Assembly: GCA_049890035.1 (NCBI GenBank)
Contig: JBMHCG010000042.1
Span: forward strand, 1-5,881
DNA: 5,881 bases
Source: UBA11891 sp049890035
GTDB lineage: Bacteria > Bacteroidota > Bacteroidia > Flavobacteriales > Flavobacteriaceae
Reading direction: 5' to 3'
Part shown: one piece after another, positions 1 to 5,610 of the stretch
Layout: each line of letters opens with the position of its first letter
Numbering within the stretch: the first letter of the stretch is position 1
Notes under the pieces: model-generated
Databases searched by the model: none
Told to the model about the DNA's origin: nothing
What the model saw: only the letters and a program-made list of their open reading frames with translations
Made by a program: the position numbers and the translations under genes

Positions 1-7
1 AGTAAAA

Positions 8-1429
8 TTAAGAATTTTGATTCCCATTATTGGTATCTTGAATGGATCCACCTGAATTGTGTCCTCCACCAGAATCGTGATCACCGCCGGAGTTGTGGCT
101 GGATGTCTCTGAAGTAGTGGTTTCACTTGTTTCAGTAACGGGTGCGGGTGTTGAGCCGCCGCCACCGCCGCCGCTGCTAACTTCTATAATACCCGTAGGT
201 GCACTAAAAGTTACTCCAGCAGGCCAAACCTGTGTTCCAATTTGAGTAACAACAGGTAAATTAATATTGCTAGCACCTTGTACTTCAAATCGTCCTGTAA
301 CAGTTGTCAAGGCAGGGAAAGTAATTACTGGAGGGCCAAAAATAAATATTTCGGTCACGATACTAAGTAAAGGCATGCTAAAAACTGCTGTTGGTGCCAT
401 AAGCAAGTCAAGAGAAGCGAGTGTCGTTATGAAAGGCATTGCAATGTCTGTTAACAAAGCGGCTGAAACATACAGTTCTTCCATATATTCATTGTTGATA
501 TCTACATCTGTAACGGACTCACTAATTATTTGTCTGATATCCAAGGTGCCACCAATTTCAAGTGTTTCAAGATTATCTGAACTTATAACGCCATTTCCAC
601 CACTTTTATCAGTTTGAACAAATTGAGGAAGTTCAGCAGGTTTTTCAGTTAGTTCTATGTCAACGGGTGGTGCTATTGTTGCAATTTCTTCTGCTGCTGC
701 TTCAATTGCTCCGACAGCATCCCAAATTGCATTCAAAGGATTCACTCCTAACACACTGTTCAGGACGCTAGTATGATAAATGGCCTTTATGATTACGGCT
801 CGTAAAAGTAAATTTTTAGAAGTCTTTATACCTCCCTTAGAGGTTTGACCATCGTCAAGATTTAAACCTATTTGGTCTGTGTACATAGATTCAATGATGT
901 AGTCTTGTGGATAATCCAGACTGACAGTCTTCGCATAAGACAATTTTGAATCGATAACGTCATGGCCTGTTACCGAGTAGTCTCCTGCCACACTGTTAAG
1001 CGCAGCAAATGAAAGTTCCGAATTGGTTACAATAGTGACATTACCATTGATGGATTTGATGGATGATGTTAGGCTTGATGGATCTTCATCAGATCCAGCG
1101 GTGTACTCCCAATCTACATTGATAGTGAAATTCCCATCCACAAATTCAATAGTCTGTCCTGCATAACTTTCCAAATCCGCTGCGGAATTAATTGTTATGT
1201 CACCAGATTGGTATCCCGTGATGTCTTCCGTTGATGAAGTATCGTCTGAATCGGTATTACCCGTGTCTGTATTTCCTGTATCGGTATTACCGGTATCCGT
1301 ATTGTTGTCACCTGAGTTGGTGTCATCCGTAGGTGGCGTAGTAACGGTTGGAGGGGCGGGTGCTGGGTCTTCATCTTTACTACAAGAGAAGGCAGTCACA
1401 ATGAGTAGTGCTAGTAGTATTTTTTTCAT
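8..1429 (-). CDS. Putative surface-exposed lipoprotein with LRR/receptor-L-like core
   Basis: This 473-residue protein has no function I recognise. Residues 1-15 form a lysine-started hydrophobic signal peptide that ends in A-F-S-C, so Cys16 is the likely lipidated residue. The next residues, S-K-D-E-D, fit the X-K-(D/E)2-X lipoprotein export signal described in Capnocytophaga, which suggests display on the outer face of the outer membrane. Residues 22-68 are a Pro/Thr/Asp/Asn/Gly-rich linker containing tandem NTDTG units. Residues 76-155 and 285-410 contain short beta-strand-like stretches (for example I-N-G-N-V-T-I, I-G-G-T-L-D-I and V-T-G-R-F-E-V) spaced like a receptor-L or irregular leucine-rich solenoid. 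Residues 205-255 look more helical. The C-terminus has six glycines (420-425), a Thr/Ser/Glu stretch and three H-[N/D]-S-G-G motifs. The ATG at 1429 is chosen because it begins a complete signal peptide. The gene is divergent from the metabolic operon, so it is probably transcribed separately. The coding call is strong; the fold is inference. Confidence 0.9.
   Translation of the reverse strand: MKKILLALLIVTAFSCSKDEDPAPAPPTVTTPPTDDTNSGDNNTDTGNTDTGNTDTGNTDSDDTSSTEDITGYQSGDITINSAADLESYAGQTIEFVDGNFTINVDWEYTAGSDEDPSSLTSSIKSINGNVTIVTNSELSFAALNSVAGDYSVTGHDVIDSKLSYAKTVSLDYPQDYIIESMYTDQIGLNLDDGQTSKGGIKTSKNLLLRAVIIKAIYHTSVLNSVLGVNPLNAIWDAVGAIEAAAEEIATIAPPVDIELTEKPAELPQFVQTDKSGGNGVISSDNLETLEIGGTLDIRQIISESVTDVDINNEYMEELYVSAALLTDIAMPFITTLASLDLLMAPTAVFSMPLLSIVTEIFIFGPPVITFPALTTVTGRFEVQGASNINLPVVTQIGTQVWPAGVTFSAPTGIIEVSSGGGGGGSTPAPVTETSETTTSETSSHNSGGDHDSGGGHNSGGSIQDTNNGNQNS
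44..97 (-). repeat. H-[N/D]-S-G-G repeats in lipoprotein C-terminal tail
   Basis: Residues 445-462 of the lipoprotein contain three closely spaced pentapeptides of the form His-Asn/Asp-Ser-Gly-Gly, two of them separated by one extra residue. They follow a run of six glycines and a Thr/Ser/Glu-rich segment, so the last 55 or so residues are almost certainly disordered. Regularly spaced histidines next to aspartates could bind divalent metal, but that is speculative. Confidence 0.65.
1250..1303 (-). repeat. 15-bp tandem repeat encoding NTDTG units
   Basis: About three and a half imperfect 15-bp units lie in frame within the lipoprotein gene and encode three NTDTG pentapeptides followed by NTD (residues 43-60). 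The units differ at several third-codon positions, so the peptide is better conserved than the DNA. This suggests an older repeat kept as a flexible stalk between the lipid anchor and the folded domain. Because each unit is a multiple of three, changes in copy number would alter linker length without breaking the frame. Confidence 0.8.
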
Positions 1430-1763
1430 ATTATAGTTTTGGTTGTATAAAAATCTATATAAAACGCAACAATCAATCGTACATAGTTTTTTATTGCAAT
1501 AAAAAATTAAAATATAGTAAATATATTTCTAAACTTAATGATTTACAAATTAATGAATTTAAATTTTAATTATAGTGTAATGGCTGTTTCCTAATTGTTG
1601 CCATTATTTGTGTGCAGGGAAAGAAATAGCTAGATAGGTCGTGTTTGATTCATTTCATTATGCAAATAATAAAGCCTTTTCATTTTTGTTTTGGCTAGCT
1701 ACCATCTTCTTCCTAAATTCCCAGACATTTGTTTAGCAACGCTACTACAAAGACTTTTATTAA
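1430..1763. other. AT-rich divergent intergenic region
   Basis: This 334-bp gap separates the start codons of the leftward lipoprotein gene and the rightward SDR-ACAD-kinase operon, so it should hold promoters for both. The part nearest the lipoprotein (about 1440-1570) is extremely AT-rich and contains the palindrome at 1487-1506. I searched for the Bacteroidota promoter pattern (TTG, a spacer of about 17-23, then TAnnTTTG) and found only partial matches with wrong spacing. I see no tRNA or small RNA gene, riboswitch or credible small coding region here. Confidence 0.7.
1487..1506. promoter_or_regulatory. Perfect 20-bp palindrome, possible operator
   Basis: TTTTTTATTG is followed immediately by its exact reverse complement CAATAAAAAA, and symmetry ends at both flanks. 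The site is 57 bp upstream of the lipoprotein start and about 257 bp upstream of the operon start. Perfect dyad symmetry without a loop is typical of a dimeric repressor site. It could instead be a weak structure arising by chance in AT-rich DNA, since 16 of the 20 bases are A or T outside the central TTGCAA. No specific regulator can be named. Confidence 0.3.
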
Positions 1764-2531
1764 ATGAAACGAAAAAACATTCTAATAACCGGAGCGAGTT
1801 CAGGCCTTGGTAAAGGCATGGCTCGAGAATTTGCAAAACAAGGCTGTAATCTGGCTTTGTGTGCCCGAAGAACCGACAAACTCAAAAATCTTGAGACGGA
1901 ATTAAAACAACAACATCCCAACGTGAAAATTTTTATTCGCTCCCTGGATGTCAACGACACGGATGGTGTTTTTAAAATATTCCGGGCTTTCCAAAAAGAT
2001 TTTGAAACATCGAACGGATCATTGGATCGTATTATTGTAAATGCAGGTATCGGCAGAGGTGGTTCACTTGGTAAAGGACTGGCAAAACCAAACAGAGAAA
2101 CAGCGATGACCAACTTTGTAGCGGCACTGACCCAAATGGAAGCAGCCCTTGAAATCTTTAGAGAACAAAACCATGGGCATCTGGTAGCCGTTTCTTCCAT
2201 GTCCGCTTTTCGGGGCTATCCGGGAGCCATGAATGTATATGCCGCAACCAAAGCGGGTTTAAAGAGCCTGGCAGAGGGAGCGCGAATTGAAATGTACAAC
2301 AAGCCGATTACAATAACTACTTTATTTCCGGGTTATATTCAATCGGAAATGACGGACTCCATTGGCAAACCACCCCCTTTTATGATTTCATTGGACAAAG
2401 GGGCGCAATTGCTTGTTAGGGCTATCAACAAAGAAAAAGAATCAGCCATCGTACCCTACTGGCCCTGGCGCTTGTTCAAAGCCGTGACCACACGATTGAG
2501 TCCTGGTATGATACGTAAAGTATTCGGGTAA
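1764..2531 (+). CDS. Short-chain dehydrogenase/reductase (classical SDR)
   Basis: This 255-residue protein has the length and motif order of a classical NAD(P)-dependent SDR. The Rossmann nucleotide-binding motif T-G-A-S-S-G-L-G is at residues 9-16, Asp62 sits after strand beta-3 (L-D-V), and N-A-G-I-G is at 93-97. The catalytic residues appear to be Asn117, Ser144 or Ser145, Tyr159 and Lys163 (Y-A-A-T-K), followed by the family P-G turn at 189-190. Arg35-Arg36 after beta-2 favour NADP(H) over NAD(H). The tail (229-255) is hydrophobic and Trp/Arg-rich (P-Y-W-P-W), which may mediate membrane or partner contact. The ATG at 1764 is chosen because the glycine motif begins eight residues later, as is usual. 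It is the first gene of the operon, and its stop overlaps the next start (TAATG). By analogy with LvaD of the levulinate pathway it may interconvert 4-keto- and 4-hydroxyacyl-CoA. The SDR call is firm; the substrate is inferred only from its neighbours. Confidence 0.95.
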   Translation: MKRKNILITGASSGLGKGMAREFAKQGCNLALCARRTDKLKNLETELKQQHPNVKIFIRSLDVNDTDGVFKIFRAFQKDFETSNGSLDRIIVNAGIGRGGSLGKGLAKPNRETAMTNFVAALTQMEAALEIFREQNHGHLVAVSSMSAFRGYPGAMNVYAATKAGLKSLAEGARIEMYNKPITITTLFPGYIQSEMTDSIGKPPPFMISLDKGAQLLVRAINKEKESAIVPYWPWRLFKAVTTRLSPGMIRKVFG

Positions 2532-3757
2532 TGATGGATTTTACACCCTCACTGCGATCACAGGAATACCTGGCTCGAATCAAATCCTTCATGGAAGATC
2601 ATGTCTATCCTATAGAATCTGCTTACCGTGAATTCCATAGAGAAAACAATAGTCATTCACAGTGGCAAAAATGGAAAGAATTCCCTGACTTTGAAGTCCT
2701 TAAGAGAAAAGCGAAAAAAGAAGGATTGTGGAATCTTTTCTTACCAGATTCACAATGGGGTGCCGGTTTGAGTGTTCTGGAATATGCACCCCTGGCAGAA
2801 GAAATGGGAAGAGTCTACAACGCTGCTGAATTGTTCAATTGCAATGCGCCTGATACAGGCAATATGGAAGTATTGTATCATTTTGGGAATACCCAACAGA
2901 AGGAAAGATGGCTGGAACCCCTTCTGGCAGGTACCATAAAATCTGTCTTTTGCATGACAGAGCCCGGGGTAGCCTCTTCTGATGCAACCAACATAGGAAC
3001 TGCTATCGTTCCCGAAGGAGATGAAATTCACATTAACGGAAGAAAGTGGTGGTCCACGGGTTTGGGGCATCCAGACGCTTCAGTAGCAATTGTCCTTGGT
3101 AAAACAGACACTAATCAACCCCGTCACCAACAACACAGCATGGTTATAGTACCCCTAAACAGTAAAGGAGTTCATATAAAAAGAATGCAAAATACTTTTG
3201 GCGCGTATGATCCACCGGGTGGTCATGGCGAAATTATTTTTGATCAGGTTCGTGTTCCCAAAGCCAATCTAATCCAAGATTTTGGTGCTGGCTTTGCCAT
3301 TGCACAAGGCCGATTGGGGCCAGGCAGAATACACCATTGCATGCGTTGCATTGGTGCTGCTGAACGCGCTTTGGAATTGGCGATTCGTAGAAGCGGTACC
3401 CGAGTAGCTTTTCAGAAACCGTTAGCTCAACTGGGGGGAAATGCAGAACGCTTTGCCAAAGCCCGTATTGCTATCGATCAAGCGCGTTTACTTACTCTTT
3501 ATGCTGCCTGGAAAATTGATACAGTTGGGGTGAAAGCTGCCATGACCGAAATAGCAGCGATCAAAGTAGTGGCCCCCAATGTATTACAAGAAGTAACCGA
3601 TATGGCCATGCAAATCCATGGAGGCGCTGGGATTTCTGATGATTTTCCATTGAGTAGTTTCTTTATGCAAGCGAGAGCCCTGCGATTGGCTGATGGCCCG
3701 GATGAAGTTCATTTGGGGAGTGTAGCCAAACTTGAATTCAAAAAGTACCGTTTCTGA
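2531..3757 (+). CDS. ACAD10/ACAD11-type acyl-CoA dehydrogenase (LvaC-like)
   Basis: This 408-residue protein is a full-length acyl-CoA dehydrogenase-fold flavoprotein. The N-terminal helical domain covers about residues 5-135, the beta domain with the FAD/substrate motif M-T-E-P-G-V-A-S-S-D-A starts at 142, and the C-terminal helical domain covers about 250-405. The segments G-R-L-G-P-G-R-I-H-H (260-269), H-G-G-A-G (363-367) and L-A-D-G-P-D-E-V-H-L (386-395) resemble the ACAD domain of human ACAD11 and ACAD10 as I recall them. Asp388 falls where ordinary acyl-CoA dehydrogenases carry the catalytic Glu of Y-E-G-T. In this subfamily (P. putida LvaC, mammalian ACAD10/11) the enzyme processes 4-phosphoacyl-CoA: phosphate is eliminated and the product goes to beta-oxidation. 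The adjacent kinase gene supports this role. The first ATG overlaps the SDR stop by one base; a second ATG follows directly, so the start is uncertain by one codon. A conventional acyl-CoA dehydrogenase role is a less likely alternative. Confidence 0.95.
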   Translation: MMDFTPSLRSQEYLARIKSFMEDHVYPIESAYREFHRENNSHSQWQKWKEFPDFEVLKRKAKKEGLWNLFLPDSQWGAGLSVLEYAPLAEEMGRVYNAAELFNCNAPDTGNMEVLYHFGNTQQKERWLEPLLAGTIKSVFCMTEPGVASSDATNIGTAIVPEGDEIHINGRKWWSTGLGHPDASVAIVLGKTDTNQPRHQQHSMVIVPLNSKGVHIKRMQNTFGAYDPPGGHGEIIFDQVRVPKANLIQDFGAGFAIAQGRLGPGRIHHCMRCIGAAERALELAIRRSGTRVAFQKPLAQLGGNAERFAKARIAIDQARLLTLYAAWKIDTVGVKAAMTEIAAIKVVAPNVLQEVTDMAMQIHGGAGISDDFPLSSFFMQARALRLADGPDEVHLGSVAKLEFKKYRF

Positions 3758-3758
3758 C

Positions 3759-4820
3759 ATGTCCATTCCCAAGGATCTAGAAAAAGAACCTAGGCAAGGG
3801 GAAGCATTGGATCTCACCCTCTTGCTTCCTTGGATCCAACAACAGTTTCCCACAGTTACCGCTACACCTGTAGTGACGCAGTATTCCGGTGGTGCCTCCA
3901 ACTGGACCTACCGACTTCAATTCCCCAATAAAGAATGTATACTTAGAAGGGCACCCTTGGGAAAAAAAGCCAAGGGGGCACACGATATGGTCCGTGAATA
4001 CCAATTACAGAAGCAACTCAAACCTTCTTTTGATCGGGTCCCAACCATGCTGGCCTTGTGTGAAGATGAAACTATTTTGGGTAGTCCATTTTATTTAATG
4101 GAACGTGTTGAAGGTTTGATCCTTAGAAAAAATCTACCCAAATCAGTACGGTGGAATTTTCAAACAGCACGAGAAGTGTGCCATTCTTTTTGGGATGTAT
4201 TGATCTCACTCCATCAAATTGACTACAAAAAACAAGGGCTTGATACGTTGGGAAAAGGGAGTGGTTACATGGAGCGACAAATTCATAGTTGGAGTCAGCG
4301 CTATGCCAAATCAGTTACCTGGAATGTCCCTTCTGGAAAAAAAGTTATGCACTGGTTGGAGGCAAATCTCCCTCGTGAAGAAAGACTGTGTCTGATTCAC
4401 AATGACTTCCGAATGGATAATGTGGTTTTGAATTATGAAAAGCCTTCACAGGTTATTGGTGTTTTAGACTGGGAAATGGCTACCATCGGTGATCCTTTAA
4501 TGGACTTGGGGAACAGTTTAGCGTATTGGATTCAAGCCGATGACGATTTTTTTATAAAAGGAATGCGCCGACAACCTTCCCACATAGAAGGCATGCTGAC
4601 TCGCGATGAAATAATTCGTTACTACACTCTTAAAATGGGATTGAAAATTGAAGATTTTCGCTTTTACAGAATTTATGGTTTGTTTCGACTGGCTGGAATC
4701 GTTCAACAACTTTATTACCGCTATGCCAAAGGACATACCCAAAACAAAGCTTTTAAAAATCTTTGGATGCTCTCTTTTTATTTGATTATGAGTTGCGAGA
4801 AAATCATAAAAAAAAGATGA
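3759..4820 (+). CDS. APH-fold kinase, ACAD10/11- and LvaA-like (putative 4-hydroxyacyl-CoA kinase)
   Basis: This 353-residue protein belongs to the phosphotransferase family with the aminoglycoside phosphotransferase fold. A glycine-rich nucleotide loop (S-G-G-A-S-N) is at residues 43-48, I-L-R-R-A-P at 61-66 and the family block A-H-D-M-V-R-E-Y at 74-81. The catalytic loop H-N-D-F-R-M-D-N is at 214-221, with Asp216 the probable base and Asn221 a metal ligand. L-D-W-E at 236-239 supplies the second metal-binding Asp237. In mammalian ACAD10 and ACAD11 this domain is fused in front of the ACAD domain. In P. putida it is the separate kinase LvaA, which phosphorylates 4-hydroxyacyl-CoA. The adjoining ACAD gene points to that role rather than antibiotic resistance. 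The ATG at 3759, one base after the ACAD stop, is preferred; a TTG at 3732 would add nine residues inside the ACAD gene. The C-terminus is rich in aromatic and basic residues. Confidence 0.93.
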   Translation: MSIPKDLEKEPRQGEALDLTLLLPWIQQQFPTVTATPVVTQYSGGASNWTYRLQFPNKECILRRAPLGKKAKGAHDMVREYQLQKQLKPSFDRVPTMLALCEDETILGSPFYLMERVEGLILRKNLPKSVRWNFQTAREVCHSFWDVLISLHQIDYKKQGLDTLGKGSGYMERQIHSWSQRYAKSVTWNVPSGKKVMHWLEANLPREERLCLIHNDFRMDNVVLNYEKPSQVIGVLDWEMATIGDPLMDLGNSLAYWIQADDDFFIKGMRRQPSHIEGMLTRDEIIRYYTLKMGLKIEDFRFYRIYGLFRLAGIVQQLYYRYAKGHTQNKAFKNLWMLSFYLIMSCEKIIKKR

Positions 4821-4831
4821 AGCAAGAACAA

Positions 4832-5497
4832 TTATGCATTCGGGAAAAACAATGGAATCTGGGTAGGGGCAATCTCATCAAACCCGGCAATGACCTTATT
4901 TGCGTATTGATAGTTTTGATTTTTAGTATGTGTGTTTTTGTAAGCCACACAATAAATTCCCGCTTCGTGTGCTGCTCGAATACCATTCGTAGAATCTTCA
5001 ATAACCATACATTCTGATGGATCACAACCACTTACCGCTGCTGCCTTTATAAAAATTTCAGGATGGGGTTTGGAAGCAGTTAAGTCGGCACCACTAATTT
5101 TTGCCATAAAAAAGCGATCCAAATCAAAACGTTTGAAAATTTGATTGATATTGGCCATGGATGCGGAAGAGGCTAAGACCAGTCGAAGCCCAGATTCGTG
5201 ATAATCTGCTATCAAATCATACACACCATCAATTAATTTAAAATCGAGATCATTCTCAAAGTAGTTTTTGAAATGGGCCCGTTTGCGAGCAACCAAATGA
5301 GTGGCAGGAACGGGGAGCTCAAATTCCTGACACAAACGTTCACATATCGACAAAGTTGCCTGTCCAGTAAAAGAATCATACAATGTATCTGGTACAGCTA
5401 AATTGAATTCAGAAAACATCTGATAATAAGCTTTTCTATGCAATGGCTCACTATTGACAATAACACCATCCATATCAAAAAGTACGGCTCGAAGCAT
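4832..5497 (-). CDS. HAD superfamily subfamily IA hydrolase (beta-PGM/YniC-like)
   Basis: This 221-residue cytoplasmic protein carries all four HAD motifs. Motif I is D-M-D-G (residues 8-11; nucleophile Asp8, acid/base Asp10). Motif II is in L-A-S-S-A (Ser110 or Ser111), motif III is Lys143 in S-K-P-H-P-E-I-F, and motif IV is E-D-S (167-169) followed by N-G-I. Residues 15-85 form the helical cap of subfamily I. The sequence D-M-D-G-V-I-V-N-S-E-P-L-H and the P-H-P-E-I-F block are typical of the beta-phosphoglucomutase / 2-deoxyglucose-6-phosphatase group, so the substrate is probably a small phosphorylated sugar or similar metabolite. The ATG at 5497 puts motif I at the usual distance from the N-terminus. 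The gene converges on the kinase gene with 11 bp between stops. Family assignment is firm; phosphatase versus mutase cannot be decided from sequence alone. Confidence 0.95.
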   Translation of the reverse strand: MLRAVLFDMDGVIVNSEPLHRKAYYQMFSEFNLAVPDTLYDSFTGQATLSICERLCQEFELPVPATHLVARKRAHFKNYFENDLDFKLIDGVYDLIADYHESGLRLVLASSASMANINQIFKRFDLDRFFMAKISGADLTASKPHPEIFIKAAAVSGCDPSECMVIEDSTNGIRAAHEAGIYCVAYKNTHTKNQNYQYANKVIAGFDEIAPTQIPLFFPNA

Positions 5498-5610
5498 GAG
5501 TGAATTTTGTCGTAAAAATACAAACTCGCTCTTCTAATATCATTTATTGAAGCAAGCAATCAATTGAAAAAGTCCTAGTATATTAGCAATACAAATTCAA
5601 AAATTGGTTT
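5498..5610. other. Divergent intergenic region between HAD and VPS10-like genes
   Basis: This 113-bp AT-rich gap lies between two start codons facing away from each other, so it should contain promoters for both genes. I looked for the Bacteroidota pattern TTG with TAnnTTTG in both directions and found only near matches at wrong spacing. No strong inverted repeat or Shine-Dalgarno sequence is visible. Confidence 0.5.

Noticed and set aside
1197..1436. Plus-strand reading frame with repeated S-V-L-P-V-S units
   Set aside because: It is the reverse-strand shadow of the lipoprotein's tandem repeat and signal-peptide region, with no independent coding evidence.
1450..1476. Bacteroidota-type promoter for the lipoprotein (TTG, then TAGATTTT on the minus strand)
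   Set aside because: The -7 box has one mismatch and the spacer is 16, just below the usual range. Such matches are frequent by chance in this AT-rich stretch.
1557..1566. AATTTAAATT palindrome
   Set aside because: Only ten AT-only bases; expected by chance in this composition.
1538..1594. Possible 18-residue small protein in the intergenic region
   Set aside because: Short AT-rich frame with Asn/Leu/Tyr composition typical of chance, no ribosome-binding signal and no membrane or toxin pattern.
1760..2200. Long minus-strand frame opposite the SDR
   Set aside because: It lies fully antisense to a gene with complete SDR motifs and encodes no recognisable domain.
3732..3758. Upstream TTG start for the kinase gene
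   Set aside because: It lies in frame but inside the ACAD coding region. The ATG at 3759, one base after the ACAD stop, is a stronger codon and the added nine residues match no family feature.
3759..4820. Aminoglycoside resistance gene
   Set aside because: The fold is shared, but the A-H-D-M-x-R-E-Y and L-R-R-x-P blocks and the adjoining ACAD gene place it with metabolic ACAD10/11-type kinases.
4763..5017. Plus-strand frame bridging the kinase and HAD genes
   Set aside because: It overlaps the 3' ends of two well-supported genes and its protein has no domain-like pattern.
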